Shown here piece after piece: positions 52,226 to 61,104 of a stretch of 64,000 nt of DNA (position 1 is its first letter; each line of letters opens with the position of its first letter). The notes under the pieces were generated by a model. It was given only the letters and a program-made list of their open reading frames with translations, did not search any database and was not told where the DNA came from. A program made the position numbers and the translations under genes. Source of the stretch: CAVUAF01 sp963739375 (GTDB taxonomy: Bacteria; Acidobacteriota; Terriglobia; Terriglobales; Acidobacteriaceae); the NCBI GenBank assembly GCA_963739375.1, contig CAVUAF010000018.1, positions 248,001 through 312,000 on the forward strand, in the 5' to 3' direction.

Positions 52226-54541
52226 ATGAAAATTCTCATCGACAACTTCGATGGCGCCGGTGCGCGCGACTACACCGCGGCGGCGGCGGTCGCGCCGCCT
52301 CCCGTCATTCGCCGCGCCCTGAATCGCGTCGCCGAGCTGCGCCTGGCGCTGCATCTTTCCGATCCGGCGCTGCTGGTGCCGGCGGGTGGCGCGCGCGTCG
52401 TGGTGATGCCGGACGACGGCACGCCCCTGTTCACCGGCTATTTGGGCGAGACGCTCGCCTGCGATTACCTGGGTTGGGGCGAACGCGGGCCGGTCTACCG
52501 CCTCACCTTCGGCGCCGCGAGCGACGAAGCATTGCTCGATTCCCAGCCGCTGCCCGATGGCCTCACCTTCACCGGCCGCACGCCGGCGGACATCGTGCGC
52601 ATCCTGACCGCGGCGCTGCTGCCCGGCGTCTTCGCCACCACGGCTGTCGCCTCGCTCGACCCCATCGCTGCCTTCGCCGCTGACCCGCAGCGCACCTGGT
52701 CGGAGCACCTCGCCGACGTGGCGCGGCAGGCGCGTGCGGCGTATCGCGTGCTCGACCACGCGGTGATGTTGCAGCCACTCGGCGCGCAGACCCATGCGTT
52801 CTCCGAAAGCGATGCGGCGTTTGCGCCCGACGCGCTGCGCCTCAAAGTCGTGCCCCCCGGCCTCAACGACGCCGCGGTGCTCGGCCCCAGCGAGCCCGGC
52901 GCCTACATCCGCGATTACTTCTTCGACGATCCCGCCGCCGGCGTCTTCACGCCGTCACACACCCCGTTTCGCCAGGCCGAGCCCGTCCTGCTCGACGAGA
53001 GCTACACCGGCACGGCGCTCGACGCGGCGCGCTGGAGCGTCGCTGATCCCAGCGGCGCCTTGGCCGTCACCGGCGGCAGTTTGACTGTGGACGGCGGCAC
53101 GGGGAGCGACGCCGAAACCATCGTCGCCTTCGCCGACCAGCTCGAACTCGGTGGCGCGCTCGTGCTCGAGCACGGACAGGTAACCTTCGCCGGCGCGTCT
53201 GACGGCATCCTGGGCGGGCTCTACGCCGGCGACGTGGCCGCCGCCAACTGCCTCGCAGGCTTTCGCGTCACCACGTCCAGCGCACAACCCGCCATCAGGG
53301 CGCTGATCAACGGCGTTGCCGTTGGCGCGAGTCTTGCCACCAGTGCCGGCCACGCTTACCGTCTGCGCACCCGGCTGCACTCGCCGGAGCCTTTCCGGCT
53401 CGCCCAGCGCTACCACTCGTCTACGCATCCGGCGGGCAATCCACGCTCCGCCGGCGAAGCCGCGTCGGCCCTCCATGGCGTGCTGGAGGTCATCGACCTC
53501 GATCTCGCCGCCGGCACCGCAGCCGCCCCGCAGATCTTGTGGGAGGGAACGCTGGCCGCTGCGCCCGCGCTCGCCGCCTACGCCGTGCTCAGCGTGGCCG
53601 CGATGCACGCTGCCATTACCGCCACTCGCCTGTGGCGCGCGCCCGACCTCGAGTTGCGGGTGGCGCTGCCGGCGGAGGAGCCGCGCACCTGGCTCGTCGG
53701 TCCCGCCGACGCCGGCGCCGACGCGGAGTTGAATCACACCCCGGAAGTCCGTTTCTTTACGGCCAAGGCGCCGCCCGACCAGAGCCGCATCGAGCTGCGG
53801 TATCGGAGCCTCGCGCGCGCCGCGGCCCGCGTGGTGAATTCCGCCGCCGCGGCGGAGCTGGCCCGCGGCGACGATCCCGGAGTGCGCGCTCGCTGGCTCG
53901 CGGTCACCGCGCCACGTCCGCGCACCAGCGCCGATTGCGCCTGCGCCGCCGCGGTGCTGCTCGACGACGGCGCCCAGCCCGCCAGCAGCGGTGAATACGT
54001 CGCCTCGCGCTCGCTGCTCGCCGCCGACGTTCAGCCGGGCGACGCCGTCAGCTTCGATCTGCCTTCGCGCGCCGCTACCTACGGCGGCATCGTTCGCGAG
54101 GTCGCGATCGAGCTGCGCGATCTCGCCGGCGACGAAAGCGCCTACACCCTCCGCTTCGCCAACGATGCGGCGCTGCCCTCCACCGCCATCGCCGGCTCCG
54201 CGAGTGCTCCGCCGCGCGGCTTGCTGCCGCTCGCCTACGACGCGGCGGCGGCGTTTGCGCCGTCGCTCCCCGATGCCTGCGTCACCACCATCACCCAGAC
54301 CAGCGTCATCATTGACGCCGGCCTGCTCCCGCCGGACGGCGGCGGCTTCGAGGTGCGCAGCTTTGACGCCGGTTGGGGGACCGCCGACGGCGCCAACCTC
54401 ATCGGCCGCTTCTCCGCCCAGCAATTCATCGCGCCGCGGCGCTCGCGCGTTGCCGGTTATTACCTGCGCGCCTACGACGCCGCTTCGCCACGGCACTACT
54501 CGCGCTTCAGCACCGCACTGCACATCGAGTTTCCCCTGTGA
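52226..54541 (+). CDS. Large phage tail/baseplate hub-like protein
   Basis: 771 residues from ATG 52226 (GTG 52220 possible). Beta-rich: ILIDNFDGAGARDYTAAAAV, RVVVMPDDGTPLFTGYLGET, GGLYAGDVAAANCLAGFRVT, TRLWRAPDLELRVALPAEEP and a C-terminal TALHIEFPL. Resembles tail hub or receptor-binding proteins. Notably no tape-measure gene is present before it. Confidence 0.5.
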   Translation: MKILIDNFDGAGARDYTAAAAVAPPPVIRRALNRVAELRLALHLSDPALLVPAGGARVVVMPDDGTPLFTGYLGETLACDYLGWGERGPVYRLTFGAASDEALLDSQPLPDGLTFTGRTPADIVRILTAALLPGVFATTAVASLDPIAAFAADPQRTWSEHLADVARQARAAYRVLDHAVMLQPLGAQTHAFSESDAAFAPDALRLKVVPPGLNDAAVLGPSEPGAYIRDYFFDDPAAGVFTPSHTPFRQAEPVLLDESYTGTALDAARWSVADPSGALAVTGGSLTVDGGTGSDAETIVAFADQLELGGALVLEHGQVTFAGASDGILGGLYAGDVAAANCLAGFRVTTSSAQPAIRALINGVAVGASLATSAGHAYRLRTRLHSPEPFRLAQRYHSSTHPAGNPRSAGEAASALHGVLEVIDLDLAAGTAAAPQILWEGTLAAAPALAAYAVLSVAAMHAAITATRLWRAPDLELRVALPAEEPRTWLVGPADAGADAELNHTPEVRFFTAKAPPDQSRIELRYRSLARAAARVVNSAAAAELARGDDPGVRARWLAVTAPRPRTSADCACAAAVLLDDGAQPASSGEYVASRSLLAADVQPGDAVSFDLPSRAATYGGIVREVAIELRDLAGDESAYTLRFANDAALPSTAIAGSASAPPRGLLPLAYDAAAAFAPSLPDACVTTITQTSVIIDAGLLPPDGGGFEVRSFDAGWGTADGANLIGRFSAQQFIAPRRSRVAGYYLRAYDAASPRHYSRFSTALHIEFPL

Positions 54542-54762
54542 CCTTCGAAAAAACAGTTCTCGCCGACCTCGCGCTCCTCAAATCGCAGATGCAGCTGCTC
54601 ATTGGCAACGGGCACCCCGGCCGCCTCCAGAACCTCGAAGAGCGCGTCGCCGCCCATGAGGTATTCGTCCAGCGCGCCACCGGACTCACCCTGCTGTTCG
54701 GGCCGCTGCTGCTGATTGCGACCCTCGTAACCGACTACCTGTGTCTGCGCGGTGGGCACTAG
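54538..54762 (+). CDS. XhlA-like holin (coiled coil plus membrane segment)
   Basis: 74 residues. GTG overlaps the previous stop by four bases (GTGA). An N-terminal coiled coil (LADLALLKSQMQLLIGN, LQNLEERVAAHEVF) is followed by a C-terminal transmembrane segment (GLTLLFGPLLLIATLVT), as in XhlA/hemolysin-type holins. It precedes the endolysin. Confidence 0.6.
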   Translation: MTFEKTVLADLALLKSQMQLLIGNGHPGRLQNLEERVAAHEVFVQRATGLTLLFGPLLLIATLVTDYLCLRGGH

Positions 54763-54816
54763 CCCGCTTCCTTCGTGACCTCGTGTTGCCTGGGTGTTCC
54801 TTGGGGGATGACCTTT

Positions 54817-55284
54817 ATGACGAAAGAAGAATTTCTCACCGCCGCCACCGCCGCCGCGCGCGCCGCTTCTGCCGCGAGCGGTCTCCCCGCCGGCATTACT
54901 GTCGCGCAAGCGGCGCTGGAAAGCGCTTTTGGCGGCTCGCAGTTGGCGCGCGAGGCGCACAACTACTTCGGGATCAAGGCCCGTCCCGGCGCGGACGCCA
55001 TCAGCTTGCCGACCTGGGAGGTCGTATCCGGGCGTCGCATCCGCATCGTCGCCCGCTTCGCGCGCTTCGCCTCCATGGAGGAGTGCTTTCGCGCCCGCGA
55101 CCAGTTGATCCTGCGCGCGCCCTGCTATGCCGAGGCCCGCGCCTGCGCGCACGATCCCGCGGCTTTCATTCGCGCCCTTGCGGCCCACTGGGCAACCGAT
55201 CCCAACTATGCGGAGAAAATCCTGGCGGTGTATCGGAAGAATGGCCTGGAAGCGCTCGACGCGGTCAACTCACCCAATCCCTAA
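54817..55284 (+). CDS. Glucosaminidase-type endolysin (GH73-like)
   Basis: 155 residues. LPAGITVAQAALESAFGGSQLA (catalytic Glu in QAALES) and NYFGIKARPGADAISLPTWE are the GH73 (FlgJ/lysozyme-type) features. Then FARFASMEECFRARDQLI and NYAEKILAVYRKNG. Cleaves peptidoglycan; with the preceding holin it forms a lysis cassette. Start ATG 54817. Confidence 0.8.
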   Translation: MTKEEFLTAATAAARAASAASGLPAGITVAQAALESAFGGSQLAREAHNYFGIKARPGADAISLPTWEVVSGRRIRIVARFARFASMEECFRARDQLILRAPCYAEARACAHDPAAFIRALAAHWATDPNYAEKILAVYRKNGLEALDAVNSPNP

Positions 55285-55317
55285 ATCGCAAATCGCAAAT
55301 CACAAATCACAAATCAC
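55283..55317. repeat. AAATCAC heptamer array
   Basis: AAATCGC twice, then AAATCAC three times, overlapping the endolysin stop. Confidence 0.8.
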
Positions 55318-55325
55318 TAGCTTCC

Positions 55326-56657
55326 TCACCCGATGTCCTCGGCCCATCCCTCCAGGAACTGCTTGAAGACGCCCAGGAACTGCCCGGCCACCGCGCCGTC
55401 GACGATGCGGTGGTCGTAGCCGAGCACCACGTGCATGATGCTGCGGATGGAGATGGAATCGGCGCCCTCGGCGTCCGTCACCACCACCGGCATTTTCTTG
55501 ATGCCGCCAATCCCCAGGATCGCCACCTGCGGCTGCATGATGATCGGCAGCCCGTAGAGCCCGCCGATGGAGCCGGGATTGGTGATGGTGAACGTCCCGC
55601 CCGCCACGTCGTCGGGCGTGAGGCGCTTGGCGCGCGCCCGCTCGCCCAGGTCGTTGATGGCGCGCTGCAGCCCGGAGAAGTTCTTCTCCTCCGCGTTCTT
55701 TACCACCGGCACGATCAGCCCCCACTCCAGCGCCACCGCGATTCCCAGGTTGAGGTTGGCGTGGTAACGGATGCTGTCGCCCTCGACCGACGAATTCACG
55801 ATGGGGAACTGGCGGATGGCCGCCGCGGCCGCGCGGGCCATGAAGGGCATGAAGGTCAGCCGCGTGCCGTTGCGCTGCTCCCACGCCTGCCGCTCGCGCG
55901 CCCGCAGCTGCGCCACGCGCGTCATGTCCACCTCGTAGACAGTGTGGACGTGCGGCGCGATGCGCTTCGACTCCACCATGCGCTCGGCGATCTTCTTGCG
56001 CATGGGTGACATCGCCACCAGCTCGCCAGGAATCGCGATCGGCCCGGTCTGCGCCGGGATCGCGGCAGGTTGCGGGCGTGCGGCCTGTGCCCCCGCCGTG
56101 ACGGTCGCGGGCACGCGCTGTGCCGCCGCGGCGCCGCGGCGGTTGATGTAGCCGATGATGTCTTCCTTCGTGATCCGTCCGCCCAGCCCCGTGCCCGCGA
56201 CTTCCGCCAGGTTCACGCCGCGCTCTTTCGCGATCTTCCGCACCAGCGGCGACGAGCGAACGCCCTTGCCGCTTTCGGGGAACTCGACCGGCTCGTGCTC
56301 TTCTTCTGCCTGCGCCGCCGCCACCGGAGCCGCCTGTGGCATCGGTGCTGGCGTGGCTGCCGCCTTTGCCGGCTCTTCCTTCCCGGCGGCCTTCGGCGCT
56401 GCCGCGCCCGCGGCCGCTCCCGCTTCGTCAATCACGCCCACCACGGTGTTCACCTGCACCGTGGCGCCTTCGTTCACCTTGATCTCTCTCAGCACGCCGG
56501 CGGCGGGCGCAGGAATCTCGGCGTCCACCTTGTCGGTCGAGATCTCGAACAGCGGCTCGTCACGCTGCACCTTGTCGCCCGGCTTCTTCAGCCACTTGGT
56601 GATGGTGCCTTCAAAGATGGATTCCCCCATCTGCGGCATGATGACGTCAGTCGGCAT
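55326..56657 (-). CDS. 2-oxoacid dehydrogenase E2 (dihydrolipoyl acyltransferase)
   Basis: 443 residues. An N-terminal lipoyl domain with the acceptor Lys in FEISTDKVDAEIPAP (about 43), an Ala/Pro-rich linker, a peripheral-subunit-binding domain (RSSPLVRKIAKERGVNLAEV), and the catalytic domain with the active-site motif YDHRIVDGAVAGQFL. Which complex (pyruvate, branched-chain or 2-oxoglutarate) is unclear. E1-alpha, E1-beta and E3 genes are in the same block. Confidence 0.9.
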   Translation of the reverse strand: MPTDVIMPQMGESIFEGTITKWLKKPGDKVQRDEPLFEISTDKVDAEIPAPAAGVLREIKVNEGATVQVNTVVGVIDEAGAAAGAAAPKAAGKEEPAKAAATPAPMPQAAPVAAAQAEEEHEPVEFPESGKGVRSSPLVRKIAKERGVNLAEVAGTGLGGRITKEDIIGYINRRGAAAAQRVPATVTAGAQAARPQPAAIPAQTGPIAIPGELVAMSPMRKKIAERMVESKRIAPHVHTVYEVDMTRVAQLRARERQAWEQRNGTRLTFMPFMARAAAAAIRQFPIVNSSVEGDSIRYHANLNLGIAVALEWGLIVPVVKNAEEKNFSGLQRAINDLGERARAKRLTPDDVAGGTFTITNPGSIGGLYGLPIIMQPQVAILGIGGIKKMPVVVTDAEGADSISIRSIMHVVLGYDHRIVDGAVAGQFLGVFKQFLEGWAEDIG

Positions 56658-56730
56658 CGCGTCCTCGGGCGCGCTCCTGCGCGCGGCAAACCGGCATTAT
56701 AGAAGAGTCGCGCCCTTCGCCATCGTCCAG

Positions 56731-57225
56731 CTACTGCTTCAGCGCCGGCGGCAGCTTGTCGAGGTTCGTGAGAAATGACGTGACGCGCCAGAGGTCGTCG
56801 GTGCTCAGGATTGTTCCCCACCCCATCATGCCGGTGCGGCGAATGCCGTGTTGCGTCACGTAAAACGTCTGCCATTCGGGATCGTGCAAGCCGCGGCCGC
56901 GCACGATGAACTGCGGCGCTCGCGGAAACATCGCCTTGCCTTCCAGGCTCGGCTTGCGGTCGATGCCACCGTGGCAGAGCGCGCACTTCATCGTGTAGAT
57001 CGCCATGCCGCGCTTCAGGTTGTCCTCGTTCGCGGGGAGCGGGTTCTGGAGGTGCGGGGCATGCCGCTCGACCGAGGGGTCAAGCGCGCCGGCGAGCACG
57101 ATCTTCTCGATCGTGCCGGGCTCGGCGTCGGCATTCACGGGAGCGAAGCCCAGGTGCGTGTACAACATCTCTCCCGCGGCCAGTGCGCCCAGCGTGAAGA
57201 TGACGCCGGCAATGAATCCCTTCAT
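56731..57225 (-). CDS. Membrane-anchored c-type cytochrome
   Basis: 164 residues. A signal-anchor (KGFIAGVIFTLGALAAGEM), heme site CALCH at about 81-85 and distal Met candidates (GMMGW). Class I cytochrome c. It overlaps the EVE gene by four bases (ATGA), an operon arrangement. Confidence 0.87.
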   Translation of the reverse strand: MKGFIAGVIFTLGALAAGEMLYTHLGFAPVNADAEPGTIEKIVLAGALDPSVERHAPHLQNPLPANEDNLKRGMAIYTMKCALCHGGIDRKPSLEGKAMFPRAPQFIVRGRGLHDPEWQTFYVTQHGIRRTGMMGWGTILSTDDLWRVTSFLTNLDKLPPALKQ

Positions 57226-57611
57226 GCTTTGCTCCTTCGCGCCAAAAGTGCAAACTGCTGATCGCTGAGCGGCACCACCGACAACCGCCCCTGCCGCACC
57301 AGCGGCGAGTCGGCAAAGAGCTGGTTTGCCTTGATCTCGGCGAGCGCGGTGCAGCGCGCCAGCGGCTTGCCGGCTTTGATTTTCACTGCCGGACTCTTCG
57401 GATCGCTTGCGTCGACTGCCACCACCGAGGCCGTCCCCACCGTGCGCCGCTCCTCGCCGGTGTGGTAGATCACCAGCTCATCTCCCGCCTTCATCGCGCG
57501 CAGGTGCTTGAGCGCCACCGGATTCGACACCCCGTCCCACACCGTTGTCTTATCATGCTGCAAGTCGGCGAAGGAATACTCGGATGGTTCGGTCTTGAGC
57601 AGGTAGTACAT
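57222..57611 (-). CDS. EVE-domain protein
   Basis: 129 residues. EVE/ASCH-like fold: YYLLKTEPSEYSFADLQHDK, WDGVSNPVALKHLRAMKAGD, YHTGEERRTVGTASV, and C-terminal LVRQGRLSVVPLSDQQF. EVE proteins bind modified bases or RNA in other systems. Neighbours are E1-beta and cytochrome c. Confidence 0.87.
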   Translation of the reverse strand: MYYLLKTEPSEYSFADLQHDKTTVWDGVSNPVALKHLRAMKAGDELVIYHTGEERRTVGTASVVAVDASDPKSPAVKIKAGKPLARCTALAEIKANQLFADSPLVRQGRLSVVPLSDQQFALLARRSKA

Positions 57612-57615
57612 GGCT

Positions 57616-58653
57616 TCAGTACCGCGCCAGCCAGCGCGCCTTCTCCACTACGTCGGCGACCTTGGGCAGGAAGTACTCCTCCAGCGGCGGCGAGAAGGGA
57701 ACCGGCGTGTCAAGCGACGCAATCCGCACGACGGGCGCGTCCAGGTCGTCAAAGCACTCTTCGTTGATCATCGCCGTGATCTCGCCCGCGATGCCGCCGG
57801 TCTTGGTGTCCTCGTGCAGGATGATGATCTTGTTCGTGCGCTTCACCGTCTCGACGATGGCCGCACGGTCCAGTGGCAGCAGCGTGCGCAGGTCGAGGAT
57901 CTCCAACTCGATCCCCTCCCTCGCCAGCGCCGCCGCCGCCTCCAGCGCCACGTGCACCATGGCCGCGTAGGTGATGACCGAAACGTGCCCGCCCGAGTTT
58001 TCCTCGGTGGAGGCGGGCGACTCGCCCGCGTCATGCGGTCGCACGTGCCCGCCGCTGCGCACCAGGCACGCCTTCCCGATCGGCACCGTGAACTCGCGGT
58101 CCGTGGGCAGCTCTTCCTTGATGCGCCGGTACAGAAACTTGTGCTCGAAGAAGAGCACGGGATTGTTGTCGCGGATCGCCGACTTGATCAGCCCGTAGCA
58201 GTCGGTCGGCGTGGCCGGGCACACCACCTTCAGTCCCGGGGTGTGCACGAAGTACATCTCCGGGTTCTGGGAGTGGAACGGGCCGCCGTGCACGCCGCCG
58301 CCACACGGCCCGCGCAGCACCACCGGCGCCGGCGCCCCCCAGCGGTAGTGCGACTTGGCGAGCACGTTGGTGATCTGGTTGAAGGCGCAGGAGATGAAAT
58401 CGATGAACTGGAACTCCGCCACCGGCCGCAGCCCGGTGAGCGACGCGCCGTAGGCCGCGCCCACGATCGCGCTCTCCGCGATCGGCGTATCAATCACGCG
58501 CTCCGGACCGAAGCGGTCGATAAAGCCCTCGGTCACCTTGAAGGCGCCGCCGTAAATCCCGATGTCCTCGCCGATGCAGAAGACATTCGCATCGCGCTCC
58601 ATCTCTTCCCACAATCCCTGGCGAATGGCTTCGAGGTAGGTGACCGGCGGCAT
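57616..58653 (-). CDS. 2-oxoacid dehydrogenase E1 component beta, with a 20-residue insertion
   Basis: 345 residues from ATG 58653. E1-beta motifs: ERVIDTPIAESAIVGAAYGA, EFQFIDFISCAFNQITN, GPCGGGVHGGPFHSQNPE, LEILDLRTLLPLD. Residues 201-221 (RPHDAGESPASTEEN within a GGHV repeat) are absent from normal E1-beta. They are encoded by 60 bp containing the same palindrome as 47168-47193, flanked by 11-bp direct repeats at 57983-57993 and 58043-58053. Binds ThDP with E1-alpha. Confidence 0.92.
   Translation of the reverse strand: MPPVTYLEAIRQGLWEEMERDANVFCIGEDIGIYGGAFKVTEGFIDRFGPERVIDTPIAESAIVGAAYGASLTGLRPVAEFQFIDFISCAFNQITNVLAKSHYRWGAPAPVVLRGPCGGGVHGGPFHSQNPEMYFVHTPGLKVVCPATPTDCYGLIKSAIRDNNPVLFFEHKFLYRRIKEELPTDREFTVPIGKACLVRSGGHVRPHDAGESPASTEENSGGHVSVITYAAMVHVALEAAAALAREGIELEILDLRTLLPLDRAAIVETVKRTNKIIILHEDTKTGGIAGEITAMINEECFDDLDAPVVRIASLDTPVPFSPPLEEYFLPKVADVVEKARWLARY
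58007..58032. repeat. 26-bp palindromic repeat inside E1-beta
   Basis: GTGGAGGCGGGCGACTCGCC plus CGCGTC, 25/26 identical to 47168-47193 and embedded in the 60-bp in-frame insertion. Confidence 0.85.
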
Positions 58654-58697
58654 GGCTCCTCGCAAAAGTGAAACAGCATAGCAGAAGGTCAGGCAGG

Positions 58698-59984
58698 TCA
58701 GCGCAGATGCACCGCCGCCTCGCTCGGCTCCGGCTTGGCAGCTGAACTGCCCGGCTGGCGCGGCTTCACGCCGCCGTACTTGGGCGCGATCGGGTGACAC
58801 GCGCCCTCGCAGTACACGCCCGTGGCCGCGGTCTGCGCCTCCGGCATGGGGGAGTTGACCGCGACCTCGCGCTCCGCCTCGAGTTCGCGCTCCACGCCCG
58901 CGATCAGCTCTTCATTCTGCTTAGCGTTAAGCCATTTCTTCGCCAGCAGGTATTTCTCGAACCGCGCAATCGGGTCCCGCCGCTGCCAGTACTCGACCAG
59001 CGGCTTCGGGACATACACTGCCGCGTCGTGGATGGCGTGGCCCTTCATGCGCATCATCTTGGCTTCGATTAGCGTCGGCCCCTCGCCGCGGCGCGCGCGC
59101 TGGCACGCTTCGTGGGTCGCATCGTAGGCTTGGCAGGGATCGGTGCCGTCGATGATCACGCCCGGCACTCCGTACCCGATGGCGCGTTCCGCCAGGTCCT
59201 TCACCGCCACCTGCATCTCGGTCGGCGTGCCGTAGGCCCACAGGTTGCTCTCGATAATCAGCACCAGCCCCAGCTTCTGCACCGCGGCAAAGTTGAAACC
59301 TTCGTACGTCACCCCGGTGGACTGCCCGCCGTCGCCGATCCACGTCAGGCACGCGATCTGCTTGCCCTGCAGCCGCGCGCCCAGGGCCACGCCGGTGAGG
59401 ATCGGGATCAGGTCGCCGAGCATCGAGATCGGCGCCACTTGGTTGCGCTCCACGATGTCGCCGAAATGCGTGTTCGCGTCTTTCCCCTTGGTCGGCGAAC
59501 CCGCCTTGGCCATGTACTGCATCATGACGTCGCGCGCCCGCCAGCCGCGCACCAGCAGCGCCCCCTGGTTGCGGATCATGGGCGCGAACCAGTCGTCCTT
59601 CTGCAGCGCGTACGCCGAGGCGCACGAGCAGCCTTCCTGGCCCAGCCCAAAGTACACCCCGCCCACCACCTTGCCCTGCTTGTAGAGGTTCTCCAGCGCC
59701 TGCTCCATGCGCCGGTTCAGCAGCATCCAGCGGTAGATCTCGACGTGCTGCTCGGGCTTCAGGTACTTGGACTCGCGCAGGGGCGGCGCCGGCGCCGAGA
59801 GATCGCCGCGCACTTCGAAGCGCAACCCGTCGGCCGTGCGGATTTGTTCCACGTGGAACAATGGCCGCTCCCGCCGCCAGTCGGTGAGGTTGTAGGTGCG
59901 CGGCGCGGGTTGCGGACGCGTCTCACCCTGCGCCGCGGGCGCGGCGCCGCTGGGGCCCGGTTTGGAGGATTTCTTCTTGGCCAT
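58698..59984 (-). CDS. 2-oxoacid dehydrogenase E1 component alpha
   Basis: 428 residues. The ThDP/Mg site is IGDGGQSTGVTYEGFNFAA (about 217-235); FGLGQEGCSCASAYALQ and KMMRMKGHAIHDAAVYVP are conserved. A Lys/Pro/Ala-rich N-terminus of about 30 residues is disordered. Pairs with E1-beta 44 bp downstream to decarboxylate 2-oxoacids. Confidence 0.92.
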   Translation of the reverse strand: MAKKKSSKPGPSGAAPAAQGETRPQPAPRTYNLTDWRRERPLFHVEQIRTADGLRFEVRGDLSAPAPPLRESKYLKPEQHVEIYRWMLLNRRMEQALENLYKQGKVVGGVYFGLGQEGCSCASAYALQKDDWFAPMIRNQGALLVRGWRARDVMMQYMAKAGSPTKGKDANTHFGDIVERNQVAPISMLGDLIPILTGVALGARLQGKQIACLTWIGDGGQSTGVTYEGFNFAAVQKLGLVLIIESNLWAYGTPTEMQVAVKDLAERAIGYGVPGVIIDGTDPCQAYDATHEACQRARRGEGPTLIEAKMMRMKGHAIHDAAVYVPKPLVEYWQRRDPIARFEKYLLAKKWLNAKQNEELIAGVERELEAEREVAVNSPMPEAQTAATGVYCEGACHPIAPKYGGVKPRQPGSSAAKPEPSEAAVHLR

Positions 59985-60046
59985 GGTGCGGCTTTGGCGA
60001 ACGGCGAACGAGGTTACCTCATTCGCCCCGGGCGTTGCGAGCGCCT

Positions 60047-60304
60047 TCAGCTCGGATTGAAAGTCGCCCCGGGATAAAGACGGCGGTACTCGGCGTCTCC
60101 GGCATCAATCACGCTCTGGATGTCGCGCATGAACTTGGCCGAGGCGCGGCGCAGGTCTTCGAGTTCCGGCCGGTCCACCTGCTCCAGTTGCTGGCGCATC
60201 GCATCCACGGCCTGCAGCAGCTCCGCGCGCTTCGCCGGCCACTCCTCCCAGGTCCAGGCATCCTCCGGGTCGTCCGGCATCGGGGGGATCGGTAGATCGC
60301 TCAT
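60047..60304 (-). CDS. Small hypothetical protein (85 aa)
   Basis: Starts at ATG 60304, overlapping the lipB stop by four bases. Helical, acidic: EEWPAKRAELLQAVDAMRQQ and RDIQSVIDAGDAEYRRLYPG. Sits between lipB and E1-alpha. Function unknown. Confidence 0.6.
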   Translation of the reverse strand: MSDLPIPPMPDDPEDAWTWEEWPAKRAELLQAVDAMRQQLEQVDRPELEDLRRASAKFMRDIQSVIDAGDAEYRRLYPGATFNPS

Positions 60305-61104
60305 GCCGGCTCCACGCGGTCGTGTCGGGACCGCAGTTCCCGTGGCTCGCGCAGCGGCACGCCGACGGTGCGGCCCAGCACCGCGTCCACCGTTTCCACC
60401 CACAGCACTTGGCTGCTGAACACTTGCCCGCAGTGCCGCGCGACCACCTGCGCCACCTCGTCGAGCGCCAGCTCGCGCCCAAGCTCACGCTGCAGCGAGG
60501 TCACCGGACGGTCGGCGATGCCGCAGGGCACGATGAGCCGGAAGTAATCGAGATCGGTGTTCACGTTCAGCGCGAAGCCGTGCGACGTTACCCCGCGCGA
60601 AATGTGGACCCCGATGGCGGCCAGCTTGCACTCGTCGCCCGCCGCCGGGGTCGTCCACACGCCGGTGCGTCCTGCGATGCGCTGTGCCGCCACGCCGCAG
60701 CTGGCGCCGGTGCGGATCAGCACCTCTTCCAGCCGCCGCACAAAGTCCACCGCGCCGAGCTTCGGCTGCATTTCGAGGATGTTGAAGATGGGGTACCCGA
60801 CCAGCTGGCCGGGACCGTGAAAGGTGACGTCGCCGCCGCGATTGCATTCGAACAGCTCCACGCCGCGCGTCTGCAGCTCCTCGCGCCCGGCCACGACGTG
60901 CCCCAACTTGGCATTGCGCCCGAGCGTGATGACCGGGGTGTGCTCCAGCAGCAGCAGCGTATCGCCGATCGTGCCGCGCTTCCGCGCCGCGACCAGCTCC
61001 TCCTGCAGCTTGAGCCCCAGGCCATAGGGGACGCGGCCGAGTTGGACAACGCTGATGACCAAGGCTTCACCGCCGATCGGCGCGGCCCTCCGCATAAACC
61101 TCAA
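60301..61104 (-). CDS. lipB: Octanoyltransferase (lipoyl(octanoyl) transferase)
   Basis: 267 residues. RGGDVTFHGPGQLVGYP, KLAAIGVHISRGVTSHGFAL (catalytic Lys) and VPCGI (catalytic Cys) are LipB active-site elements. It moves octanoyl from ACP to lipoyl domains, fitting its linkage with E2 and lpd. Start ATG 61104 or 61095. Overlaps the lpd stop by four bases. Confidence 0.93.
   Translation of the reverse strand: MRFMRRAAPIGGEALVISVVQLGRVPYGLGLKLQEELVAARKRGTIGDTLLLLEHTPVITLGRNAKLGHVVAGREELQTRGVELFECNRGGDVTFHGPGQLVGYPIFNILEMQPKLGAVDFVRRLEEVLIRTGASCGVAAQRIAGRTGVWTTPAAGDECKLAAIGVHISRGVTSHGFALNVNTDLDYFRLIVPCGIADRPVTSLQRELGRELALDEVAQVVARHCGQVFSSQVLWVETVDAVLGRTVGVPLREPRELRSRHDRVEPA

Noticed and set aside
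34300..55320. Search for attachment sites or integrase at the edges of the virion cluster
   Set aside because: No direct repeat pair and no integrase were found in this window. The only tRNA, tRNA-Leu at 17789, is too far away.
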